A model generated the notes under the pieces. It saw nothing but the letters and a program-made list of their open reading frames with translations, had not been told where the DNA came from and did not search any database. A stretch of 64,000 nt of DNA from Salisapilia sapeloensis (lineage: Eukaryota; Oomycota; Peronosporomycetes; Peronosporales; Salisapiliaceae), in assembly GCA_023334545.1 (NCBI GenBank), contig JAADVB010000047.1, positions 1 through 64,000 of the forward strand. The letters run 5' to 3'. Of this stretch, positions 40,844 through 51,352 are shown piece after piece (position 1 is the first letter of the stretch; every line of letters begins with the position of its first letter). The position numbers were made by a program, and so were the translations under genes.

Positions 40844-41149
40844 CTAGTAGAAGGAGAATAGAGGATTCTTTTCATCGTGTTGGCATACTGCACGCTCCCG
40901 CGACATGTACTCGGGACGGAATAAACTAGACCACGACATCGTTTGCAACTGTAGATACGATCGATTCGACGCCGGACGACACGGACGGGCTGCTACTTGT
41001 TCCTTGCTCACGTCAAACTTCCAGTATACCGGATGGGGGACGCTACTTCGCTCGGCAAAAGATTGTTGAAGCTTATCGAGATGCAGCTGCGTCTTCTGGG
41101 TCGTACGAAGGATGTTTAACATGCCGGGGCAAAGGACGCAAATGCACAT
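40844..41149 (-). CDS. Possible small hypothetical protein
   Basis: A 101-codon frame starting at the ATG at 41147-41149 (MCICVLCPGMLNILR), followed by a charged Gln/Lys helix (KTQLHLDKLQQSFAERS) and a C-terminus rich in Arg and Ser. There is no known domain. The frame is longer than expected by chance in this region and codon use is not strange, but conservation cannot be judged here. The spacer 40458-40843 is otherwise empty. Confidence 0.3.
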   Translation of the reverse strand: MCICVLCPGMLNILRTTQKTQLHLDKLQQSFAERSSVPHPVYWKFDVSKEQVAARPCRPASNRSYLQLQTMSWSSLFRPEYMSRERAVCQHDEKNPLFSFY

Positions 41150-42000
41150 GAAAAGTACTCTATGGATCGACGTTTCCGTCGCCAGCACTTGGCTTCAACC
41201 CGATGCTGGCGACTCGATCTTGACACGTCAGAGTTTCCACACCCTTGGGTTGCTTCTGGCATGTAAAAATTTAAATCGAAGAAGAGCTCATCATCCTATA
41301 GTTCTAATCTTCCATGCAAAGTAGCGTGCGTGGGTCAGTACAGATAGCCGAAACGGTAGCTTTTATGACTGCAATCGAACACATAAATAGCTCTTTATTA
41401 TGAATAGTCGGTCGCATGCTGATAATGACAATACACTATTTTTATTTGCGTGTTAGCTAGAGATGCTGTAGAGGGTGAGGAGGATGGTATTGCTTCATTC
41501 CATACAGCCTTGCTGGTATCCTTCATCGATCCAGTCGGCAGTATTTTCAAGTTAACTACAAGCGCTGATTCGGATCAAGCAATCTTCTTGCAGGTATCCA
41601 GCACGGACATTAGCTCTGGCATGTTTCCTGCACTAGCTTCTTAGATATCTAGGCTTCACGTCAGCAATTACTATCTCCAGCAGAGGATTGCCAGCAACAT
41701 ACTCGCACAGCATCGGCTTTCCAACAACATTCGTTTTTATATCCAGTAGCATCGATATACTACCATGAAACTCCTAGAATATTCCCCGTAAACTGTTCCC
41801 CCCATCAACCTTTACATAACTCTGGCTAGAGTACCTACTCGTCCATTCGAAATACCATTGCGACCATGCAAGATCGCTCTCTTCAATCTATCGCATAGTA
41901 CTTTTCAAGACACCAGCATATAAATTTACGTTAAAACCTCGTCCTATATAACTATATCCAAAACAAATTGTTTGGACCGAAAAGCGAAAACCGGTTTGAG
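41150..42000. other. Intergenic region before EFG1
   Basis: About 850 bp. I see no gene; short plus-strand frames such as 41450-41644 lack motifs. The last part serves as the EFG1 upstream region. Confidence 0.5.
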
Positions 42001-42989
42001 ATGGCTCCGACGGCAGGTCAGTGGAGCATATCGTCCGATAGCACCTACATGCATCCTTCTAACTCGCTCTAAATCTTCCATGCATGTAAACAGGCACTCG
42101 ACTGCGCTTCCAGAAAGCGAATCAGCAAAAGAAGACACACAAGAGCAAGAAAGTGCCTTCGCTCAAGAACCGTATTCGAGCTCTCGAGCGATTCCTCCAG
42201 CGCAGTAATGTACACCAGTGCTTTTCTCAATTGTAATGACCTTCAATTAACTTGTAAACGTAATAGAACTTGACAGATGACGTAAAAGCCAGTAAGAAAA
42301 CTGAACTCCAGCAGCTACGAGCTGAGGTATGTCTATCTCTACCTTGCACCTCGTAATGGAGCAACGTACTAATACTATCATCTCTGTCTGTAGCAAAAAG
42401 CAAAGGAAGATGCTGAAGTAGAGAAACAGAATGCAGTCAAGTCCAAAAAGGTATGTCGACACAATTGACACACTAGCCATCCCAGCACTCACTTTTCCGA
42501 TGCTAGCCCCGCTTCTTCGAGCGTATTAAACTCACACGCAAGCTCCGACAAGCGAACAAGCATCTGGAAGAAGCCTCGACGGATGAAGAGAAAGCAAAGC
42601 ACCAAGAGACGATCGCTAATACTCGACAGAACCTCATGTACATTTACTATTTCCCAAAAGCCGAGCCCTACCTCCCTCTCTTCCCTCCCAAGCCTCACCA
42701 CGCGGACGCTCAGAAACACCAGGACGAGCTAAAAGCTCAAGCCATCGAACGCTTCACGAACGAAGAACCAGGCGACGCGTTCGAGCAGTTCTGTGTCATC
42801 GACAAGAAGGAGTCGGCTCCGTCTCTCTCGGCCGCCGAGCTCCTCCTCAAGTCGTTCAAGACAGACAAGAGGTCTTCCAAGCCAAAGAAGAGCAAGTCTA
42901 AATCTAAAGACAAGGTCGATTCGACCGTCCTCGTCGACAAAGACCAAGTCGATGCGGGGGATGAGGAGCAAGATGACTTTTTCCTGTAG
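42001..42989 (+). CDS. EFG1: rRNA-processing protein EFG1
   Basis: Five exons (42001-42016, 42094-42204, 42277-42326, 42394-42450, 42507-42989), all in phase, introns 56-77 nt; 238 residues. The start exon is only 16 nt (MAPTA plus one base). EFG1-domain marks run across the joins: NRIRALERFLQR, KKTELQQLRAE, then KPRFFERIKLTRKLRQANKH and MYIYYFPKAEPYLPLFP, the last two being diagnostic. The tail is lysine-rich (KPKKSKSKSKDKV) then acidic. EFG1 acts in early small-subunit pre-rRNA processing with 18S maturation in the nucleolus. The very small first exon makes the gene easy to miss by automated prediction. Confidence 0.85.
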
Positions 42990-43071
42990 AAACAAAAGTA
43001 GAATGGATTTGGATTCGATGCTTACGTCAGATCTTGTAGCATTCATGCTATAAAAAACTATCAAAAGAATG

Positions 43072-45375
43072 TCAAAGCCATATGCAAAACGACGCGTCTT
43101 CTTCCACGTCAGCCATCTGAGTCTCCGCCTCAGACATGGAAGCTGCTGCAAGCGCACTCATGTTCGTGTAGCTAAAGTTATGGAAAGATGCACTCTCCTG
43201 TGTATCGACTGTACTGTTGTACATACCACTAGGAAACTTACAAGGCGATATCTCGGACATGGGCACTTGCTCCACTTGCTCCACGTCATCGATAAAGTCC
43301 TCCGTCAAGTCGCGATTGTTAAAGTAACTCGTGTCCTGTGGTCCTTCCAAGGACGGGACGAACGGCGGGACTTCCTGGAAGAGATGATTCCAGTCGATGC
43401 CTTTGAAGAAGGTATGCTCCTTCAGTTCCTTCCAACCCATGCGAGTCCTCGGGTTCGGATCTAACAGTCGCTCGATCGCGTCCATGGCTTCTGGACTTAG
43501 ACACTTGTCTCCATCCGGCCAGATGATGTTCTGCTCGAGGATGTTGCCAAAGATCTTCTGCACCGTCTCGTCATTGAATGGTGGGAACCCTACGAGCATC
43601 TCGTAGAGCATGACACCCAGCGCCCAGTAGTCTACCTCTGGTCCGTGCGCTTGTCCGAGCACGATCTCTGGGCTAAGGTAGTCTGGCGTACCGCAGTGGC
43701 CATTCGTGTGGCTGTACATGGTCGCTCTTTTCTCCACGCGCTCTTGGAACGACATTGCGTCCAAGACGTTCTGCTCTTGATTCGAACGTCGACAGACATC
43801 TGCAGCTTGCTGCACATCTACGTTCGAGTCCGGTAACCCGACGCCTTCTTCACTAAGTCCAAAGTCGGTCAATTTGATGTGTCCACTCGTGGAGATGAGG
43901 ACATTATCTGGCTTGAGATCTCGATGGACACACCCTTTCGAGTGCAAGTGACGTAAAGCGACGGCGATCTGAGCAATGTAGACTTGTGCTAGATCTTCAT
44001 CCAATTGGACGATACACTCCATGAGCGACATAAAGTCTCCACCAGGTAGATACTCCATCACTAGGAACAAGTTATGTTTCGACTGGAATGTCCAAAAGAG
44101 TTTCACGACGAACGGACTCTCGACACGCATCAGGATATTCCGTTCCGTTTCAATCTGACGCACTTGCTTCTTACGCACGAGATGCTCTTTCGCCAATACT
44201 TTAATCGCATACTGGTCACCCGTCGTCTTCTTCCGAGCTAGATAGACTTTCCCAAAAGCTCCTTTCGAGATTGGTTTCATCACTTCAAAGTCCTGGATCG
44301 AAGCACGGAATGCTGAGCTACGACGACGAGTATGGCGAGTGGGACATGGAGGGTCGTCCATCTCCTCTAGCGACCGCGTCCGATGGATCGCATGTCGCTC
44401 TGGCGGTGGTGTCGCCTGTAGCAACACCTTTTGCGTCGCTCGCATCTTGCTCATCTTGGCATGGATGCAGTTACGCAAGGTTGCTAGTAACTTGATCGCA
44501 CGCTCAACGACCGCGTCTTCGTCCACGTCTTTCTGACGCAGACTATCGACGACCTTGATGAGGCCACTGCAGAGCGTCAAAGACTCGAAGCAAGACGCGT
44601 CACAGGCCGCTGCCTGCATTGCGATCTCTTTCACATTAGCGAACAAGCGCTGGTCCTGCGCTCGCTGGACGAGGTCGCTACCGATGGCTTCGTCCACACT
44701 CTCCGCCACGTTCATCAACGCGCCGTCCACTTCATCCGTCTCAAGCGCCAAGCGCGTGGACAGGACGCAATAGTTCGTGTGATCCTCTAACGTCTCGGCG
44801 TCCACACGTCGCTCACAGAGCTTACAGATCACTTTAGGACGCAAATGCCGACGGAAACGTAGGCTGAGAGGACGAGATGCCTCCTGGAGCATTTCGAGGA
44901 TGTCGATGGCTGCCATGTCCTGGACTTCACATCCGTTAATCGCCTCGACGACCATCCCTCGCTCCACCGCTCCGGTAGTTTCGGCGCTCCGGACCACGAC
45001 GTTAGCGCCACTAGCAGACGCGACGAACTCGATACCGAGGTGGCCGACGCCAAAGACAACTTCGTACCCATCCTCCTGCAGCTCAAAGTTGGACTCGGCG
45101 CCGATCAGATGGTCACTTGGGAGGAGTGACCGGACACTGGCATCGCTCTGGTTCCCATTCTGTCGATTCGACATCCGTCGCGACTCGTGCATGGGCTTAT
45201 AGGGAGACGAAGCCTGGGGTAGATTGAGGCTCTGCTGCCGTGTGATCGGCTGGCGAGTCGGGAGGTCGAAATCTTCGACCGGGTCTAAGAACGCGACATG
45301 ACTAGTCTCGGTCTCGGTGCTATCTCGCCGAATCGACATTCTTCCAGTAAACTCGAGAGCCTCGACTGTTTGCAT
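43072..45375 (-). CDS. PDZ-zinc finger-AGC kinase (IRE/MAST/greatwall-like)
   Basis: A 767-residue single-exon protein. The first about 95 residues are Ser/Arg-rich (SIRRDSTETE). Residues about 100-180 are a PDZ domain (GHLGIEFVASASG, GMVVEAINGCEV). Next is a small CxxC..H..C finger, CKLCERRVDAETLEDHTNYC, as in plant IRE kinases, then a helical region. The kinase domain spans about 373-655: SKGAFGKVYLARK, AIKVLAKEH, HRDLKPDNVLI, TDFGLSEEG, a long insert after the DFG motif of about 50 residues, CGTPDYLSPE, and the AGC tail FFKGIDWNHLFQEVPPF. The insert and AGC tail fit the MAST/greatwall subgroup. It probably controls mitotic phosphatase or microtubule processes; this is inferred. Confidence 0.88.
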   Translation of the reverse strand: MQTVEALEFTGRMSIRRDSTETETSHVAFLDPVEDFDLPTRQPITRQQSLNLPQASSPYKPMHESRRMSNRQNGNQSDASVRSLLPSDHLIGAESNFELQEDGYEVVFGVGHLGIEFVASASGANVVVRSAETTGAVERGMVVEAINGCEVQDMAAIDILEMLQEASRPLSLRFRRHLRPKVICKLCERRVDAETLEDHTNYCVLSTRLALETDEVDGALMNVAESVDEAIGSDLVQRAQDQRLFANVKEIAMQAAACDASCFESLTLCSGLIKVVDSLRQKDVDEDAVVERAIKLLATLRNCIHAKMSKMRATQKVLLQATPPPERHAIHRTRSLEEMDDPPCPTRHTRRRSSAFRASIQDFEVMKPISKGAFGKVYLARKKTTGDQYAIKVLAKEHLVRKKQVRQIETERNILMRVESPFVVKLFWTFQSKHNLFLVMEYLPGGDFMSLMECIVQLDEDLAQVYIAQIAVALRHLHSKGCVHRDLKPDNVLISTSGHIKLTDFGLSEEGVGLPDSNVDVQQAADVCRRSNQEQNVLDAMSFQERVEKRATMYSHTNGHCGTPDYLSPEIVLGQAHGPEVDYWALGVMLYEMLVGFPPFNDETVQKIFGNILEQNIIWPDGDKCLSPEAMDAIERLLDPNPRTRMGWKELKEHTFFKGIDWNHLFQEVPPFVPSLEGPQDTSYFNNRDLTEDFIDDVEQVEQVPMSEISPCKFPSGMYNSTVDTQESASFHNFSYTNMSALAAASMSEAETQMADVEEDASFCIWL

Positions 45376-45540
45376 TGTGCGAAAGAGAGAGGTACAGCCT
45401 CTAAGACGTCGATAGTATTACTAGAAGAAGAGATTCTTTGCTCGAGTAAAGGTCGTTTAAAGCCAACAGCGTCTCGAGTCACCACGAGGCGTGCAATACC
45501 TTTTGAACGAAATTGCTTAATTTATAAATGCGCCGGCTTC
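45376..45540. other. Spacer next to kinase start
   Basis: Short 5' region of the AGC kinase. There is no coding evidence. Confidence 0.4.
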
Positions 45541-45890
45541 TTAAATCCTTCCAGCCGACCGTTTCACGCTCGGCTCCCCGGTCTTCGGCTTTCTATGGGA
45601 AGACCGTGGAAACAATTGCGCGATAGATAAGATCTTCGGATGGATCTCGAGAGCACTAAGGTTCAGCACGAGTGCGAGAGGGAGTAATAAGACAAACAGG
45701 AGATGGGTGTGGATGGAGAGATATACGTGTGGAATCGAAAAAGAATGGAGAGCGATAGGAGGTGTCCACGCCAAGGCCGCAACATCCCAGGCGAAAATGA
45801 CAATAAACGAAACGTGTATGGCCGGAGACTCTTCTGGTAGAGCTATATTCGGCCGAGTTAGTTCGATCTCTATAGCAAGGAGAAAGTAGA
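45541..45890 (-). CDS. Possible small membrane protein (5' end not found)
   Basis: A minus-strand frame carries two or three hydrophobic stretches (SFIVIFAWDVAALAW, LLFVLLLPLALVLNLSAL) and a basic C-terminus with a PKTGEPSVKRSAGRI end. It has no ATG of its own, so a 5' exon would have to splice in, for example near 45890, where CTACTAG occurs as a possible acceptor. No homology is recognised; it may be spurious. Confidence 0.25.
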
Positions 45891-47698
45891 AGTTTTGACT
45901 AGTAGACTGTCGGTAGTAGATAGGAAGAAGAAAAAGATTTGTGTAGGTGTATGATGGATAAAAGCGCCGTGTGGAAGTCGAGTACGAAGTGCTGTTGCGT
46001 TGTATGTTAAAGGAAACGAGGACTAGCTTTCTATTCCAGGAACGACATATATGAAACGCTAGGCGGTAGGAGCTTCCGATGCATTTTTTTCTAGAATAGC
46101 GACGTAGCCGTTGCGTCTGCAAGCAGGGAAATCTGCCACACCAACCATTGGGACTATTTTTGGCAAGAGCAAGCTTTTAATATCAGTATTGAGAAACTCG
46201 GAAGATGCAGGGAGAACTATTTGGATCAGTCGACGAGTAGTATCACCGCATCTCGATGCTAGTTCCGACCAAAGATCCATCGCATCCGATTGTCGGTTGT
46301 AGCTCTGCATAAAATGTCGCACAAGAACACTCCAATCAGTAGTTATGTGTTTGCTATCTTAGAAAAGTTGAGCCAGTCGTATATCTTCTTTTATTTGAAT
46401 CGTATCAAATCAAGCCGTGATATTCGACTTAAGTACCTGATCCAGCCTCCGTTTGCTTTATTTCATCTTGTAGATGCCGCTATCTTCAGTTACCCTTAGT
46501 ATAACCGCTGAAAGCTCAAAAGATGTACATTGCTTCCGAATTACTACATCCACACAAGACTCTTGTCCAAATTTTAGGACTACCACAATAGGATAAGCGG
46601 ACACTCGAGTCTACATATGCGATGAATAGACACTTCACTGGTACTGTGCGGCATAGACCCTTTCTTATCTGTCCGTGCACATGTACTTTAAGGCAAACTA
46701 CGCGGTCGTATACAAGCAGGAGAGGGGTTTAAAGTTTGCGCATCTATTTATCCCAAGCTCAGATGTAATAGTAAATGACTAGAGGCTGATCATCACCAAC
46801 GGCATCCTGGCGGCACTAGCCACAAAAGCCATGATAAAAAAACTCCTGATCAAGTGTATTTATTCCTAATTATGCTCATAGTACTTATAAACGTAGTAAT
46901 ACCTAGCTATATGGTCTCCAGCTTCGGTATCATAGGTAGCATCAGGCTTTTGCTGAGTCATAGCCATTTGTCGGTAGATATTTTCCATGAAAGTTCATAG
47001 ATCTTCCATTCTGGAATCTTTCCAAGGTTCCAAGAGAGCATTTATCTTGCCTATGTTCTATTTGAACCGTATGCTTGTATCAAAGGGACATCTTGAGGCC
47101 ACAAACTCTGCATCACGCACGTCAGATCAGGCGCCATGATATAGTGTCCTGACTCAAGTAGCATCTCTACCTTTGGTATTGAATTTTCTACAAAAGGTAC
47201 GTCGACACCGGACGACAGGTTGGAGTATACTGGCACCATCTGCTACATCAGCCAAGACATGAATCATTAAGCTGTCTCCATTTGATCTTCTGGGCTCTCT
47301 GTCTCACAAAAGGTAACTTCGGAAGCGTAGTACTATCGACTAGAGACGTCGCCAAAACAAGTCCAGACATTAAGTATTTCGAATGTAACGACTACTTCCA
47401 ATGTGACATCCCTGACCTGCCATTTAGCTTCCGAAGTATACAGCAGCATTGCATCCATCTCGGCTCGAGTGGTAAGCTCTAGTCAGGTACGAGCAAAGCC
47501 GTCGATGTAAAGACAAGTTTATTCTAGCTTTTAAAGCTCTTAAGCCAAGAAAACTCAGTGGAAACTTTGGTAGGATGAGCAACAAAACGCAATAGAGTAC
47601 GAAGCGTTATGCGCTGGCATGCAAGATACACAATTAGTACCACACGAAAGGAAGAAAAGACTAGCTTGCTAGAGCAAAACGTCTATCGATTCACATGA
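45891..47698. other. Gene-poor interval
   Basis: About 1.8 kb without a supported gene. Minus-strand fragments at 47051-47239 and 46870-47000 (for example FMENIYRQMAMTQQKPDATY) are reminiscent of eroded coding, but the frames shift and no domain is recognised. No RNA gene is evident. Confidence 0.45.
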
Positions 47699-48691
47699 TC
47701 ACGAATCATATCGAACAGCTTTATCGTTTCCTGATTCTTTTGCGTCCGAGTCTTCCCGACGTCGCTTCCTCTGTGACACTCTAGTCAGTATGCAAATGCC
47801 ATGTCTACTAGCAGTCATCCGATTGTAGCCTACGTTATCATCCTTGTCTGTAGCTACAGAAGCCTTTTCGCATGCTTCCAGTATCGCATCGAGTCTCGAT
47901 CTCGACTCGAGAGCTTGCTCTATCGACAGCAACCATCATTAAGAGCATTAAACTCACTGCATGCCTAAAGTCACATCCACCGTACCATACGAGACGGCAG
48001 GTTTCTCAGGTCGCGTCCATGTCGTCTCATTCGTACGTCGATTCCAGTAGTAGTACTCGCCACTGGAACTATCATATATCGCCTCCCACTCCCTTTCCAT
48101 CTCTTTCATCAATTCTATTCCTACTCTACATCCAGCCTAGAGCAACGTACTTGGGTAGAGAACTCGCATCCTCCTCCTCTTCCTACCACCATCATAAATA
48201 CTTGAACGCTACCAACATGCCATATCATCATCTACCTTTGTCTCTTGCGGATGTTCCCATGACGTCTCCTTTGTCACCTGTACATCCACTCTAGTAAAGA
48301 TACGACTACTACATCTCCATGCCTACAATGTCCATACGTCATTCCAATAGTACACATCGCCCGAGGTCGGATCCACCGCCTGCTTCCATCCTTCCGGAAG
48401 GTCTGTCGTGCCTACACTTCCTGTCTGTCCTACCACCGAGCCCCTGTCTTCCTCCACTTCCTCCTTCCTCCTGCCTCGTTGTCTCGCCAGTGCCTCCAGC
48501 GTATTATCTCGCTGCTGCATCATCGGGTCCGGTGTCTGTACCCCAGCTTTCGCCTGTGTATTCCTTGCTGCCTGCCACTGTCGCTGCTCCTGCAGCTCCT
48601 TATGACTCGGCCCGCTCCCTGTTTCCTGTAGATGCTTCAGCGCCTTGGCTCGAGCGCGCTGGGCCGCGGCCTCGGCCTGCTTCCGGTCCAT
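47699..48691 (-). CDS. WW-domain protein, two WW domains, multi-exon
   Basis: Start ATG at 48689-48691. The first exon encodes a coiled, basic N-terminus (MDRKQAEAAAQRARAKALKH) and the first half of a WW domain (LPEGWKQAVDPTSGDVYYWN). A short intron (GTATGG..ACAG) joins it in phase to VTKETSWEHPQETK, completing the domain. A further exon (about 47970-48090) encodes a second WW domain: REWEAIYDSSSGEYYYWN, RRTNETTWTRP. The last exon or exons at 47699-47935 contain LESRSRLDAILEACEK and a basic tail, SQRKRRREDSDAKE. The 3' splice pattern is uncertain. Paired WW domains with basic tails suggest a nuclear splicing or transcription factor that binds proline-rich ligands. Confidence 0.6.
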
Positions 48692-48749
48692 GCTCCGGGT
48701 ATACTGAAATCAAGTGTAACCAAGCACCAACGGATCCGGTCGCATCGTG

Positions 48750-51311
48750 ATGTTTTCGCCAGCGCTGTCCGGAGCGACGCGGACGCCTCGAGGAGGGACG
48801 CCACAGGAACGCTTCGAAGAACGTAGGAAGCATCGACAGCAACAGATTCATGAGGAAAATGTTAGGACGTTAGCAAAAACACATAGTTGGAACGATGAGT
48901 TCGACGACGCAGAGCGTCTGCCGCTCGTCCAGCGCTCTTTAAGCGAAGGCAAGAGCAGCTTGTCGACATGGGCAAGTGCTTTGAACTGTAGTCACTATAC
49001 GAACGCATTGCTCTATGGTATCATTAACTCGGTCCTGACCGTGCCGTGCATGTACGGCTACGCCGTCATCATTTTCAGCCATCAGGACTTTAACGCGTAC
49101 ATGCCAGCGCTGTCCAAGCTCGTCATGTGGTCCAGTGCCGTCCACCAGATCGTCTTCACGATCATGAGTTCCCTCCCGTTCGCCATCGGCCAAGTCCAGG
49201 ACGCCGGACTTATCTTCCTATCAGCCATCTCGGCCTCGATCTGCCGATCTCTAGGCCAAGACACGCCTCTCGATGCGAAAATCACGACGACCGTCGTCTT
49301 CATCGGCCTTGCCACCGCCTCTCTCGGTATCTGTCTTGTCCTTTTAGGCAAATTCAAACTCGCCGGCCTCGTGTCCTACCTCCCGATGCCTGTCGTCGGC
49401 GGCTACCTCGCCTACATCGGTCTCTTCTGCCTCTACGCCGGCTTCTCGCTCTGCACAGGACTCGTCATTAACGATTTCACTTCCTTCCTACAAGTCTTCC
49501 AGTCCCACGAACTCGTACTGTGTCTACCAGGTCTCCTCGGTGGCATCCTCCTGCTCCTCGTCTCGCAACGATGTGAGCACTGGTTAGCTCTCCCAGGCTG
49601 TATCCTCGCCATGCCACTCCTCTTCTACGCGCTCCTTCCGCTCACTGGTTCATCCATGGAGGACGCGAGAGACTTTGGCTGGGTCGCTCCGTCCACGGAC
49701 CCCGCGACACTGTCCGACATGTTCTCGCTCTTTGACTTGAACAAGATCCACTGGTCTGAACTCCCTCGCCAGCTCCCGACGTGGGCTGGCATGGTCTTTG
49801 TCGTTGCCTTCTCCTCATGTCTTGACGTCGCTGCCATCGAGATGGACATGGGCCAGAGTCTCGACATCAACCACGAGCTCTCGAGCGTTGGATGGTCCAA
49901 CTGTATCAGCGGACTCCTTGGCGGCTACACAGGTTCCTACATCTTCAGCCAAACGATCTTCACCTTCCGTTCCCACGTCAATTCCCGCATCGTCGGCCTC
50001 TGTGTCTTCGTCTCGGAACTAGCTCTCGTCGTCCTCCCCATCTCCGTCATGAGCCTCGTCCCGCGCTTCTTCTTCGCCGCGACACTCATTTTCATCGCCG
50101 TCGACCTCATGGTCGAATGGCTCTTTCTCGTATATGCGAAGCTCCTCCTACGAGAGTACGTTGTCCTCTGGCTGTCCTTCTTAGCCATTAACTGGGTCTC
50201 TCTCGAGCTCGGGATGATCCTCGGCATCGGTTTTGCCATCCTAAACTTCCTCCTCGGATACGCCAGTGTCCGTGTCGTCACGCGGCGCAATCGCCGGTCT
50301 GCTGCCGTGCGCAAGTACGCCTCACGCACGGTGCTGGCATCCAAAAGAGATGCGATCGTCTACCTCGAGCTACAAGGCTACCTCTTCTTCGGTAGCTCGT
50401 TACAGATCTTAGAAGACGTTCAGCACTCTGTCCTCGTCCCGAAAACCTCCTCTAGTCCATCTGTGTATGCACCGTTGCAGCACCGCGTGTCCATCGGGAA
50501 CAAGAGTCCTTTGACACCCAATGCACCTGTCCAAGTGCCTGTCGAATACTTGGACGGGACACAACCAGCGGAGGCGTTCGGGACACCCACGGAACACGTC
50601 GTCATGGACTTCCATCGTGTCACTGGCATGGACGCCACCGCTGCGCGCAGTGCTCTCATGATCCTCCAGCAGCAATACAAGCAGCACAACATCCGACTGG
50701 TGTACGCCGACGTGCTGCCGGAGATCCAGAGTCTCCTCCTTCGGAACGACATTGCGGACCCCGAGAGCTTCCAGCCGAACGCCGATGCAGCGCTGGAGCT
50801 CTGTGAGAACCAGGTGATCGCTGCCTCGAGTGTCTTCGGAGGTGCTCGCCAAGCCCAGTCGCATGAAAGCATGAGCGTCCTCCTGCATCGCTTCATGGGC
50901 GAACCGGATACGTCCGACACGTTCGACGGCATCGACGAGTACTTTACGACCGAGACAGTGGACGCAGGACACGACTTCTACGGCGTCGCGGACGAGTCCA
51001 GTGCCTTCTACTTCTTAGCAAGCGGCCGAGTCGCGCTGCTCGTGAATCAGGACGGTAGTGCCGCCGCGAACAAGTCGCTAAAGCTACTAGAGCACGTACT
51101 CCCTGGCGCCATGTTCGGTGAAGTCGACTTCTTCGGACGACAGCTACGACAGCTAGCAGCACAAGCTCAAGCCCATTGCGTCGTCTTCCGCATGTCACTT
51201 GAAGACTACGAGCGTCTTGAGCATGACGCACCAACGCTCTGGAATCGACTGCGAGACGTCGTGATGCAGAGCATGGCACTCGCCGTTGCGAACACGACGA
51301 CACTTTCATAA
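48750..51311 (+). CDS. SulP anion transporter with STAS and CNB-like domains
   Basis: A 853-residue single-exon membrane protein. The open frame begins with a GTG one codon earlier, but ATG at 48750 (MFSPALSGATRTPR) is used. Residues about 80-500 are a SulP/SLC26-type transport domain of 12-14 helices: YGIINSVLTVPCMYGYAVI, LVSYLPMPVVGGYLAYIGLF, and NCISGLLGGYTGSYIFSQT. A STAS domain follows (about 540-680): DAIVYLELQGYLFFGSS and VVMDFHRVTGMDATAARSAL. The C-terminus (about 720-853) is a CNB-like roll, including SSAFYFLASGRVALLVNQ and GAMFGEVDFFGRQLRQ. The cassette lacks a clear cAMP arginine. SulP-STAS-CNB architectures occur in fungi; the location is probably vacuole or plasma membrane. The substrate is unknown. 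Confidence 0.82.
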   Translation: MFSPALSGATRTPRGGTPQERFEERRKHRQQQIHEENVRTLAKTHSWNDEFDDAERLPLVQRSLSEGKSSLSTWASALNCSHYTNALLYGIINSVLTVPCMYGYAVIIFSHQDFNAYMPALSKLVMWSSAVHQIVFTIMSSLPFAIGQVQDAGLIFLSAISASICRSLGQDTPLDAKITTTVVFIGLATASLGICLVLLGKFKLAGLVSYLPMPVVGGYLAYIGLFCLYAGFSLCTGLVINDFTSFLQVFQSHELVLCLPGLLGGILLLLVSQRCEHWLALPGCILAMPLLFYALLPLTGSSMEDARDFGWVAPSTDPATLSDMFSLFDLNKIHWSELPRQLPTWAGMVFVVAFSSCLDVAAIEMDMGQSLDINHELSSVGWSNCISGLLGGYTGSYIFSQTIFTFRSHVNSRIVGLCVFVSELALVVLPISVMSLVPRFFFAATLIFIAVDLMVEWLFLVYAKLLLREYVVLWLSFLAINWVSLELGMILGIGFAILNFLLGYASVRVVTRRNRRSAAVRKYASRTVLASKRDAIVYLELQGYLFFGSSLQILEDVQHSVLVPKTSSSPSVYAPLQHRVSIGNKSPLTPNAPVQVPVEYLDGTQPAEAFGTPTEHVVMDFHRVTGMDATAARSALMILQQQYKQHNIRLVYADVLPEIQSLLLRNDIADPESFQPNADAALELCENQVIAASSVFGGARQAQSHESMSVLLHRFMGEPDTSDTFDGIDEYFTTETVDAGHDFYGVADESSAFYFLASGRVALLVNQDGSAAANKSLKLLEHVLPGAMFGEVDFFGRQLRQLAAQAQAHCVVFRMSLEDYERLEHDAPTLWNRLRDVVMQSMALAVANTTTLS

Positions 51312-51352
51312 GAAAACAAGCTACTTGGACTTTTATTTCTTGCATTAAAATG

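Noticed and set aside
50409-50972. 187-codon minus-strand frame opposite the SulP STAS region
   Set aside because: Lies wholly inside the transporter; composition is an antisense shadow of its codons.
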